The translations under genes were made by a program, and so were the position numbers. Source: Lachnospiraceae bacterium (lineage in GTDB: Bacteria; Bacillota_A; Clostridia; Lachnospirales; Lachnospiraceae). Taken from it: a stretch of 9,015 nucleotides of DNA. The notes below the pieces were generated by a model. That model ran no database searches. It had not been told where the DNA came from and worked only from the letters and a program-made list of their open reading frames with translations. The stretch is from contig DMAZ01000020.1 of NCBI GenBank assembly GCA_003446335.1, forward strand, positions 1 through 9,015. Reading direction: 5' to 3'. Shown one piece after another: positions 1 to 5,800 of the stretch (positions within the stretch are counted from its first letter, which is position 1; each line of letters opens with the position of its first letter).

Positions 1-137
1 ACAAGAAATACAAGCTGGCTGCAGGTGCTATAAGCTGAGAATAGTTTTTTAGCACTCTTTGATACATACCATAAATACAAGTCAGAGGGTGGTAAAAAGC
101 CATTCTCTTTTCATTTCCAGAGAAAGGGGTTAGTAAT

Positions 138-2009
138 ATGGCTAAGAAAAAAGAGAACAGATATGTGGCGCTATATGAAAGGCTCAGCCACGATGACGAG
201 CAACAGGGAGAATCTAACTCAATCTCCAACCAGAAGCGGATTCTTGAAGATTACGTACTGTCTCACGGCATGACCGTGTTCCGGCATTTCACGGATGACG
301 GGATCTCCGGCACCCGCTTCGACCGCCCTGGCTTTCAGGCCATGATTGAAGAGGTTCGGAACGGAAACATCGAGGCCTGCATTATCAAGGATATGTCCCG
401 CTTCGGAAGGGATTACCTTCAGGTCGGCACATATATGGAAGAACTCCGCAAGAACGATACCCGCCTGATCGCGCTGAACGACAATGTAGATACCCAGAAG
501 GGGGATGACGAGTTTACTCCCTTCCGCAACATCATGAACGAATGGTATGCCCGAGATACAAGCAAGAAGGTCCGCTCTGCTTTTCAGGCAAAGAACCTTG
601 CCGGAAAGCATACAAGCAGTGCAGTTCCCTACGGATACCTAAAGTCCGAGAACAATAAAGATCAGTGGGTCATCGATCCGGTAGCGGCTCCTATCGTGAA
701 GAGGATCTTCCAGATGACGATGGAAGGGAAAGGCCCATACCAGATATCGCAGATCCTCTCGGATGAGCATATCGAGATCCCGGCTTACTATCATCAAAAG
801 CTTGGAATCGGTCTATGGCAGACCAGAGAGATCAAATATCCGTATCAGTGGGGGAGCTCCACCATCGTCCACATGCTTGAGAATCCTTCCTATCTGGGGC
901 ATACCTGCAACTTCAAAACGAGGAAGCATTTCAAGGATAAGAAGAGCCATTATGTAGATCAGGATCAATGGACCATCATTGAGAATACACATGAGGCCAT
1001 CATTGATCAGGAAACTTTCGATAATGTGCAGAGACTCCGCAAGAATATCCGCAGATATCCGGATGGATGGGGTGAAGCGCATCCGCTCGGCGGCCTGCTC
1101 TACTGCGCTGACTGCGGCGGGAAGATGTATGTCCACCGTACCAATAACGGCAAGAGGATCGCGCAGTTTACCTGCTCGGAATATGGCAAGATTCCTGTCG
1201 GGAGCAGGTGCCCGACACAGCACAGGGTCAATGCAGATGTCGTGATGACACTGGTCAAGGAGACGCTCCGCGAGATCATCAATTTCTCGAAGGAAGATGA
1301 GGACGAGTTCGTGAAGCTTGTGAGAAATGCGGTCGAATCACAGCAAACAAGCGAAGTTTCTGAACAGAGACAGCGCCTTGACCAATGCAGAAGCAGGAGT
1401 GAGGAATTGGACGTCCTTCTCTGCAAGATATATGAGGACAATGCCCTCGGCAAACTGCCGGACAAGAGATACGCGATCCTTGAAGCGCAATATACAAAGG
1501 AACAGGAAGCCCTCGACAATGAGATCGTCAACCTGCAGAACCTTGTATCCGGCGAGGAAAGCAGTCCGTTGTCTGCCGGGAAGTTTATCGCGCTGGTCAA
1601 ACGCTATCAGGACTTTGACGAACTGACCACTACCATGCTGAACGAGTTCGTTTACAAGATACTGGTGCATGAGCGCGAAAAGAAAGGCAGGCCGGATTCC
1701 CCGCAAACCATCGAGATCTACTTCAACTTTATCGGGAAGTTTGAGATGCCCAGAGAAGAACACGTACCGACTCCGGAAGAGATTGAGCTTGCGGAACGGC
1801 AGGAGCGCATTAAGCAACAGCGCCATGAAGCGTATCTCCGCAGAAAATCGACCGGATGGCAGTCAACCTACTACTGGAAGAACAAGCGGGCAAAGATAGA
1901 GGCTCTCGATAAAAAGAAAGAAGCCCTCTGCGCCGAAGACCGGGCAAACGGTGTCTATTATCTGCCGCATCAGGATTCGGAGGAAGCGGCTGAGAATGCT
2001 ATGGCATAG
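138..2009 (+). CDS. Large serine recombinase (TnpX/TndX-like, DUF4368 type)
   Basis: This is a site-specific DNA recombinase expected to excise and integrate a mobile element through a 5'-phosphoserine intermediate. The N-terminal resolvase domain spans about residues 8-150. The nucleophile is Ser17 in YERLS, followed by the DDGISGTRFDRPGF block (53-66) and SRFGRD (87-92), whose R88 and R91 match the catalytic arginines of the family. A recombinase domain follows (about 160-300), then a zinc ribbon with C323, C326, C346 and C358. A coiled-coil-like stretch lies near 400-470, and a DUF4368-like C-terminal region near 480-540. The 623-aa length is within the range of this group, with a charged, Lys/Arg/Glu-rich tail after 540. 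The ATG at 138 has an AAAGGGG ribosome site at 123-129, 8 nt upstream. The reading frame is intact and all catalytic residues are present, so the protein is probably active. The exact element and att sites cannot be named from this window. Confidence 0.95.
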   Translation: MAKKKENRYVALYERLSHDDEQQGESNSISNQKRILEDYVLSHGMTVFRHFTDDGISGTRFDRPGFQAMIEEVRNGNIEACIIKDMSRFGRDYLQVGTYMEELRKNDTRLIALNDNVDTQKGDDEFTPFRNIMNEWYARDTSKKVRSAFQAKNLAGKHTSSAVPYGYLKSENNKDQWVIDPVAAPIVKRIFQMTMEGKGPYQISQILSDEHIEIPAYYHQKLGIGLWQTREIKYPYQWGSSTIVHMLENPSYLGHTCNFKTRKHFKDKKSHYVDQDQWTIIENTHEAIIDQETFDNVQRLRKNIRRYPDGWGEAHPLGGLLYCADCGGKMYVHRTNNGKRIAQFTCSEYGKIPVGSRCPTQHRVNADVVMTLVKETLREIINFSKEDEDEFVKLVRNAVESQQTSEVSEQRQRLDQCRSRSEELDVLLCKIYEDNALGKLPDKRYAILEAQYTKEQEALDNEIVNLQNLVSGEESSPLSAGKFIALVKRYQDFDELTTTMLNEFVYKILVHEREKKGRPDSPQTIEIYFNFIGKFEMPREEHVPTPEEIELAERQERIKQQRHEAYLRRKSTGWQSTYYWKNKRAKIEALDKKKEALCAEDRANGVYYLPHQDSEEAAENAMA

Positions 2010-2024
2010 TTTAAAAACATGAGG

Positions 2025-2048
2025 AGAAAAGAAAGCATAGAAAAGAAA
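2025..2048. repeat. Tandem purine-rich direct repeat after the recombinase
   Basis: The 10-mer AGAAAAGAAA occurs at 2025-2034 and again at 2039-2048, a 14-nt period, starting 16 nt after the recombinase stop codon. The tract is low-complexity and purine-rich, so chance is a real alternative. Because recombinases of this type often sit next to an element end, the position makes it a weak candidate for part of an attachment site. Confidence 0.4.
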
Positions 2049-2070
2049 ACGAAAATCTAAATCAGATGTG

Positions 2071-2085
2071 ATTGATATGTTCAAT
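2071..2085. promoter_or_regulatory. Operator-like inverted repeat upstream of the XRE gene
   Basis: ATTGA-N5-TCAAT forms a perfect 5+5 inverted repeat. In addition GATTGAT occurs at 2070-2076 and again at 2090-2096, exactly 20 bp (about two helical turns) apart, and the second copy overlaps the predicted -35 box. This is the size and placement expected of an operator bound by the small XRE protein encoded just downstream. Binding itself is inference. Confidence 0.35.
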
Positions 2086-2087
2086 TC

Positions 2088-2117
2088 TTGATTGATTTTC
2101 GGCCTGACTTGTAATAT
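2088..2117 (+). promoter_or_regulatory. Putative sigma-A promoter of the XRE/AlbA_2 operon
   Basis: TTGATT at 2088-2093 (-35) and TAATAT at 2112-2117 (-10) are separated by 18 bp. A start of transcription near 2124 would give a leader of about 40 nt to the ATG at 2164. It would also rule out the alternative TTG start at 2092, which lies inside the promoter. The call rests on visual matching to the consensus. Confidence 0.45.
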
Positions 2118-2163
2118 ACTTCTCTTGTGTTGCAGAATGATCGGAAGAACGAGGATAATTACA

Positions 2164-2412
2164 ATGGCACGTTCATATAATAAACTATGGCATAAACTGA
2201 TCGATTTAAACATGACGAAAGGAGAGCTGCGACAGAAATCTGGGATTACAACGAATGCTTTGGCTCAGCTTGGGAAAAATGAATCGGTTCCCATTCATAC
2301 CCTGGAAAAGGTTTGCGTGGCTTTAGGTTGCGGGCTTGAGGATATCGTAGAGATTTTCCCGGATGATGATACAACAGGAAATAGCCAGGGAAAGGACAAA
2401 GAACATGACTGA
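2164..2412 (+). CDS. Small XRE/Cro-C1 family transcriptional regulator
   Basis: This 82-aa protein is essentially a single helix-turn-helix domain of the Cro/C1 type (HTH_26-like). The helical core runs from about residue 6 to 65. MTKGELRQKSGITTNALAQL (17-36) gives the two HTH helices, and IHTLEKVCVALGCGLEDIVEI the closing helices. It is followed by an acidic, probably unstructured tail (PDDDTTGN and onward). I chose the ATG at 2164 because GAGG at 2151-2154 lies 9 nt upstream and a promoter ends just before it. A frame-compatible TTG at 2092 would add 24 residues that do not look like the family. The stop overlaps the start of the next gene by 8 nt, so the two proteins are probably translationally coupled. 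A role as repressor of its own operon is inferred from the inverted repeat over the promoter. Its target elsewhere is unknown. Confidence 0.85.
   Translation: MARSYNKLWHKLIDLNMTKGELRQKSGITTNALAQLGKNESVPIHTLEKVCVALGCGLEDIVEIFPDDDTTGNSQGKDKEHD
2391..2396 (+). promoter_or_regulatory. Ribosome binding site that sets the AlbA_2 gene start
   Basis: AAAGGA lies 8 nt before the ATG at 2405, inside the 3' end of the XRE gene. The upstream in-frame ATGs at 2363 and 2366 have no comparable site and would add only a non-conserved N-terminal extension, so 2405 is preferred. Confidence 0.6.
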
Positions 2413-3796
2413 AGAGCGAATCAGAAAAATGTTAGAAGATGGAGAGGGTTTTACCGTCGAATATAAAGAATGTGTAAACAGTTTAAATGACTCTGTCTTT
2501 GAGACGGTCGCATCGTTTTCCAACCGATACGGAGGTCATATTCTGCTCGGGGTGCAAGAGGTTAATCACAAAGGCGTTGTCATTGGTGTAAATCGCAAAG
2601 CTGCACCGGCGATGAAGAAGAACTTTATTAACATGCTGAACAATCCGGATAAGATCGTTCCGTCACTTTACCTGACGCTGGAAGAGATCGAGATCGATGG
2701 AGAGCTTGTGCTCTGGGTCTACGTTCCGATCAGCTCACAAGTAGAGTTCTGTGACAAGAAGATCTTTGATCGTAACGGCGATGCGGATCAGGATATCACA
2801 AAATCCGTGGATCTCGTTGCGAATCTTTATAGCCGCAAATCTTCTTCCTATCACGAGAGGAAGATCTTTCCATATGCGACAACAGAACATCTGCGCATGG
2901 ATCTTTTGCCTCGTATCAGGCAGATGGCTGTTACTAAGAAGCCGGATCATCCGTGGAAAGATATGGATGACTTGCAGCTGCTAAGAAATGCCGGGCTCTA
3001 TGAAGAAAATATTCTGACTGGCGAAAAAGGATTTAACCTGGCTGCTATTTTGCTTCTTGGGAAGGACGAGGTGATCCAGTCCGCATGTCCGGGATACCGT
3101 ACGGATGCCATTTACAGGGATGAACATCCGGACAGATATGATGACCGCCTGATCGTCGAAAAGAATTTGATTGAAAGCTATGATGATTTAATGAGCTTCA
3201 TTGCAAAGCACACGAACGATAAGTTCTTCTTAATCGATAATGTGAATACAAGCGTCAGGGATATCATTGCCAGAGAAATCGTCAGCAATATCCTCGTTCA
3301 TAGGGAATTTGCCAGTGCATTTCCTGCAAAATTGATCATCGAACCGGACCGGATTATGACAGAAAACTGGAATCGTGCCCAATATCCCGGAAAAATCGAT
3401 CCGGAAGCATTTACTCCGTATCCGAAGAATCCAATTCTTGCCAAGTTCTTTGTTAATATTGGCAGGGCTGATACTCTTGGTTCTGGTGTGAGAAACCTTT
3501 ATAAATATACAAAAATCTATTGCGGAGGCTCACCGGATCTGGAGGAAGGAGATGTATTTCGCATCTTTGTTCCTTTGAAGACAGATGGAAACGGAAAGGT
3601 AAATAAATATAAATTGACAGACAGACAGCAGTCGATCCTGGAGCTGATCAGGAACAACCCCGCGATTCAGACGGAAGAGATTGAAAAGGAACTCCATATA
3701 TCCAGAAGTACTGCCCAAAGAGAAATCCAGGAAATCAAGAAGAAGGTATCTCTTGTTTACAACAAAAAGACATCTTTGTGGGATCTTAAGGAATAA
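2405..3796 (+). CDS. AlbA_2 (Schlafen-type) / GHKL-like ATP-binding / wHTH regulator
   Basis: A cytosolic 463-aa protein with three parts. Residues about 13-130 form an AlbA_2/SLFN-type domain: the FTVEYKECVNS strand, then ETVASFSNRYGGHILLGVQE with the hallmark N-x-x-GG-x-x-x-x-GV. Residues about 280-391 resemble the HATPase_c_4 domain of 'RecG-like' regulators, with REIVSNILVHREF as N-box (E291, N295, H299) and NPILAKFFVNIGRADTLGSG as the family's C-terminal block. Residues about 403-460 form a winged helix (LTDRQQSILELI ... ISRSTAQREIQEIKK). Such proteins are usually annotated as ATP-binding transcriptional regulators; their ligands and targets are mostly unknown. It overlaps the XRE gene by 8 nt (ATGACTGA), implying coupled expression. 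No membrane segment or signal peptide is visible. A role in regulating the neighbouring resistance module, the mobile element, or a defence response are all possible. The sequence does not decide between them. Confidence 0.85.
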   Translation: MTEERIRKMLEDGEGFTVEYKECVNSLNDSVFETVASFSNRYGGHILLGVQEVNHKGVVIGVNRKAAPAMKKNFINMLNNPDKIVPSLYLTLEEIEIDGELVLWVYVPISSQVEFCDKKIFDRNGDADQDITKSVDLVANLYSRKSSSYHERKIFPYATTEHLRMDLLPRIRQMAVTKKPDHPWKDMDDLQLLRNAGLYEENILTGEKGFNLAAILLLGKDEVIQSACPGYRTDAIYRDEHPDRYDDRLIVEKNLIESYDDLMSFIAKHTNDKFFLIDNVNTSVRDIIAREIVSNILVHREFASAFPAKLIIEPDRIMTENWNRAQYPGKIDPEAFTPYPKNPILAKFFVNIGRADTLGSGVRNLYKYTKIYCGGSPDLEEGDVFRIFVPLKTDGNGKVNKYKLTDRQQSILELIRNNPAIQTEEIEKELHISRSTAQREIQEIKKKVSLVYNKKTSLWDLKE

Positions 3797-3797
3797 G

Positions 3798-3859
3798 GGC
3801 AGGCTTCATAGGAAGCTTCAAAACATGATGCTTGCCTGAAGCTTCCTGTGAGGCTTGCT
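3798..3859 (+). terminator. 23-bp RNA stem-loop between the AlbA_2 gene and the response regulator
   Basis: Bases 3798-3820 pair with 3837-3859 around a 16-nt loop: 19 Watson-Crick pairs and 4 G·U pairs with no mismatch, including a perfect 11-bp inner stem (AGGAAGCTTCA / TGAAGCTTCCT). The G·U positions are wobble pairs only in + strand RNA; in the opposite strand they would be C·A mismatches, which points to a structure acting in the + transcript. It starts 2 nt after the AlbA_2 stop codon. The following sequence has only TTT (3861-3863), so termination would be weak. An mRNA-stabilising or attenuator role is equally possible. Confidence 0.55.
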
Positions 3860-3906
3860 GTTTCATCTGATATCGGAAAACAATAAATGTGGAAATGAGA
3901 ATATGC

Positions 3907-3913
3907 AGAGGTG
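3907..3913 (+). promoter_or_regulatory. Ribosome binding site choosing the GTG start of the response regulator
   Basis: AGAGGTG lies 6 nt upstream of the GTG at 3920. Earlier in-frame candidates (GTG 3911, TTG 3914) overlap or abut this site and would have no spacer. Starting at 3920 gives MNKILIIEDD, the canonical receiver N-terminus. Confidence 0.65.
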
Positions 3914-3919
3914 TTGCCG

Positions 3920-4582
3920 GTGAACAAGATATTAATCATAGAGGATGATTCATCTTTATGTGAGGAAGTGTCTGTCCTTTTGAAAAATGCAGGATATTCC
4001 GTGCAAAGCGTGATGGATTTTACCGATATCTATGGACAGATGACGTCTGCGGATGCGGATCTGATCCTGCTTGATATCAGCCTGCCGGAAGAAAATGGAG
4101 AAATGCTGCTGCAGAAATACCGCAGGCATCATGACACTCCGGTTGTGATGCTGACGAGCCGGTCGGATGACATGGATGAAGTAGTCTCAATGAGCTATGG
4201 GGCAGACGACTATATCACCAAGCCTTATAATCCGACAATTCTTCTCCTTCGTATAGCAGCTGTACTGAAACGAAGTTCAAAAAACACACAGACACAGACA
4301 TACCGGGGAGTTTTGGTCAGCAGCGTAAAGGGCAGTCTTGAAAAGGATGAGCAGGAACAGATACTGACGAAAAACGAAATGATCATATTTCAATATCTTC
4401 TTGATCATCAGAATGAGATCGTATCCCGTGATGAGCTTATGACAGTCCTTTGGGATAATGATGAGTATATAAACGATAATGCACTCTCCGTCAATATCAG
4501 CAGGCTCAGAGCCAAGCTTTCAGATATGGGGCTTCAGGATGCAATCGAGACAAGAAAGAAACAGGGGTACATATTGAAATGA
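3920..4582 (+). CDS. OmpR/PhoB-family response regulator (BceR-like)
   Basis: This 220-aa DNA-binding regulator is phosphorylated by the kinase encoded next. The receiver domain (about 1-115) has the acidic pair D9/D10, the phospho-acceptor D52 in LILLDISLPEENG, the switch T79 in VVMLTS, and K101 in DDYITKPY. A winged-helix Trans_reg_C domain (about 125-218) follows, ending in LSVNISRLRAKL...ETRKKQGYIL. The start is a GTG at 3920, supported by the AGAGGTG site 6 nt before it. The gene overlaps the kinase gene by 4 nt (ATGA), the usual arrangement for a coupled pair. The kinase type and the ABC transporter downstream place it with the BceR group of peptide-antibiotic regulators. Its likely target is the TTACA-N4-TGTAA site at 5703-5716 before the transporter. 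I see no copy of that site before its own gene, so the pair may be expressed constitutively or by read-through. Confidence 0.93.
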   Translation: MNKILIIEDDSSLCEEVSVLLKNAGYSVQSVMDFTDIYGQMTSADADLILLDISLPEENGEMLLQKYRRHHDTPVVMLTSRSDDMDEVVSMSYGADDYITKPYNPTILLLRIAAVLKRSSKNTQTQTYRGVLVSSVKGSLEKDEQEQILTKNEMIIFQYLLDHQNEIVSRDELMTVLWDNDEYINDNALSVNISRLRAKLSDMGLQDAIETRKKQGYILK

Positions 4583-5598
4583 CACTTTCGAATTATTTGA
4601 AGGACAGACTGATCGCATACGTGATCTGGGCAGTCTGTTATGTCCTTACAATCATATTTCTGCTGGCATTTAGAATAAGCTGGCAGCCGGTTCTGGTTGT
4701 GACAGTCATTGATGTGATGGCTGTCACTTTTCATGAAATATGGAATTTCAATCGAAAAAAGGCATTTTACGACAGGATCATCACGGTGGCGGAGGAACTG
4801 GATCAGAAATATCTCTTGCCGGAAATGCTGAAGGCCCCCGGCTTTTTTGAAGGAAGACTTATTTTTGATACGCTTTATGCCTGCAATAAGTCTATGGCAG
4901 AAAATGTAAACGACTATAAAAAGCAGGCCTCTGATTTCCGGGAATATATTGAGATGTGGGTGCATGAAGCAAAGATTCCGGTTGCAAGTCTCCGTCTGAT
5001 CAGCCATAACAATCCCGGTCCAGTCAGCGAAAAAATGAATGTACAGTTGAAGCGTGTCGACGACTGTATCGATAATGTACTTTATTATGCCCGGAGTGAA
5101 AACGCGGAAAAGGACTACGTCATAAAAGAAGTATCACTGAAGAAAGTCTTGTCAAATGTCGCGGTGAGAAATCGGGAGGCACTTCAGCTTGCAGGTGGAA
5201 GCCTGACGGCAGATGGGCTGAACATGATGGTTATGACCGATGGAAAGTGGCTGGAATTCATGGTGGGACAGCTGATGGCCAACAGCATGAAATATGCCTC
5301 CCCTGAAAGGCCGCTGGAGATCTCCGTGTTTGTTGAGGATCTGGGTTCAACAGTTGTCCTGCATTTTCGCGATAATGGTATAGGCATCATCGAGTCGGAC
5401 CTGCCTTATGTCTTCGAAAAATCCTTTACAGGGCATAACGGACGAAAGAGTTCTGAGGCTACAGGAATGGGATTATATATTGTAAAGAATCTATGTGAAC
5501 GTCTTGGACATGGGATCAGCGTATCCTCTAAGGAGAACGAGTATACGGAATTCCTGATTTCCTTCGCCAGAAATGATTATTATCTCCTTCGGAGATAA
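4579..5598 (+). CDS. Intramembrane-sensing histidine kinase (BceS-like)
   Basis: A 339-aa membrane kinase. Two hydrophobic helices at about 11-32 and 35-57 are joined by only a few residues (FRISWQ), so there is almost no extracellular sensor domain. This matches the family that receives its signal from a partner ABC transporter. The DHp helix carries H129 in EMWVHEAKIPVASLRLI. The ATPase domain has the N-box QLMANSMKYA (N235), the G1 box DNGIGI (265-270), the F-box region DLPYVFEKSF and the G2 box ATGMGLYIVKNL. All residues needed for autophosphorylation and phosphotransfer are present, and the length is normal for BceS proteins. The ATG overlaps the regulator stop by 4 nt. The last codons (YLLRR-stop) lie inside an 8-bp perfect hairpin at 5580-5598, so the extreme C-terminus may have been rewritten by a palindromic repeat. 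The predicted signal source is the BceAB-like transporter at 5801-8621. Confidence 0.93.
   Translation: MTLSNYLKDRLIAYVIWAVCYVLTIIFLLAFRISWQPVLVVTVIDVMAVTFHEIWNFNRKKAFYDRIITVAEELDQKYLLPEMLKAPGFFEGRLIFDTLYACNKSMAENVNDYKKQASDFREYIEMWVHEAKIPVASLRLISHNNPGPVSEKMNVQLKRVDDCIDNVLYYARSENAEKDYVIKEVSLKKVLSNVAVRNREALQLAGGSLTADGLNMMVMTDGKWLEFMVGQLMANSMKYASPERPLEISVFVEDLGSTVVLHFRDNGIGIIESDLPYVFEKSFTGHNGRKSSEATGMGLYIVKNLCERLGHGISVSSKENEYTEFLISFARNDYYLLRR
5580..5598. repeat. Perfect hairpin spanning the kinase stop codon
   Basis: The 8-base arms 5580-5587 and 5591-5598 (TTATCTCC / GGAGATAA) are perfectly complementary around a TTC loop. The right arm includes the TAA stop. No T-run follows, so it is not a standard terminator. 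It is the first of three hairpins in a row. Confidence 0.6.
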
Positions 5599-5621
5599 AC
5601 GCTCCGCGAGGATGCGCATGT

Positions 5622-5658
5622 GTGCGGTGCGGAAGGTGCCAAGTGGCACCCCGCACAC
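5622..5658. repeat. GC-rich REP-like palindrome
   Basis: GGTGCC (5635-5640), loop AAGT, GGCACC (5645-5650) forms the tip. CCGCAC (5651-5656) can pair either with GTGCGG at 5627-5632, leaving a 2-nt bulge, or with GTGCGG at 5622-5627, which extends to GTGTGCGG from 5620 with a 7-nt bulge. The base composition is clearly more GC-rich than the flanking genes. The compact palindrome in an intergenic gap resembles REP-type repeats, but copy number cannot be judged from one window. Confidence 0.55.
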
Positions 5659-5665
5659 GGCGCGC

Positions 5666-5685
5666 AAGACTCGCAAGCGAGTCTT
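5666..5685. repeat. Perfect 9-bp inverted repeat, possible terminator without U-tract
   Basis: AAGACTCGC (5666-5674) and GCGAGTCTT (5677-5685) are perfect arms with AA between them; in practice this is an 8-bp stem with a CAAG tetraloop. It is followed by AAAATAAT rather than a T-run, so rho-independent termination on the + strand is doubtful. It separates the kinase gene from the transporter promoter. Confidence 0.6.
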
Positions 5686-5702
5686 AAAATAATGGACTGA
5701 GG

Positions 5703-5716
5703 TTACAAAACTGTAA
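5703..5716. promoter_or_regulatory. BceR-type operator (TTACA-N4-TGTAA)
   Basis: TTACA-AAAC-TGTAA is a perfect 5-4-5 inverted repeat. It matches the TNACA-N4-TGTAA pattern that, as I recall it, has been described for BceR-like regulators. It lies directly upstream of the -10 box at 5730 and 84 nt before the transporter gene, where an activating response regulator would bind. It ties the regulator at 3920 to the ABC transporter. Confidence 0.7.
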
Positions 5717-5729
5717 GGTTCCGTAAGAT

Positions 5730-5735
5730 TAGAAT
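5730..5735 (+). promoter_or_regulatory. -10 box of the transporter promoter
   Basis: TAGAAT (5 of 6 to TATAAT) starts 14 nt after the end of the operator. No good -35 hexamer is present at the right spacing, since that position falls on the operator's right half. This fits a promoter that depends on the bound regulator. The same octamer TAGAATAG recurs at 5760-5767, so a second start site is possible. Confidence 0.4.
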
Positions 5736-5800
5736 AGCGACTCTGCTTTAAGGTATCGCTAGAATAGGATGCAGAATACTTTAGAAGGGAGCTGCTTGAT

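Noticed and set aside
3..38. Short open stretch ending in TGA at 36-38 (KKYKLAAGAIS), possibly the C-terminus of an upstream gene
   Set aside because: Only 11 codons are visible, there is no recognisable family, and the other two frames are also open for a similar distance. It cannot be told from chance.
23..50. T-run at 45-50 as an upstream terminator
   Set aside because: The preceding bases allow only about a 4-bp stem, too weak to support a rho-independent terminator.
2025..2048. CRISPR-like or tandem repeat array
   Set aside because: There are only two copies of a low-complexity 10-mer with a 4-nt gap. No spacers and no cas genes are seen.
2092..2163. Upstream TTG start extending the XRE protein by 24 residues
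   Set aside because: It lies inside the predicted promoter, lacks a Shine-Dalgarno site, and the extra residues (IFGLTCNILLLC...) do not fit the family. ATG 2164 has a good site.
2363..2404. Earlier ATG for the AlbA_2 protein
   Set aside because: There is no ribosome site before it, and the 14 extra residues do not fit the family, whereas AAAGGA precedes ATG 2405 at 8 nt.
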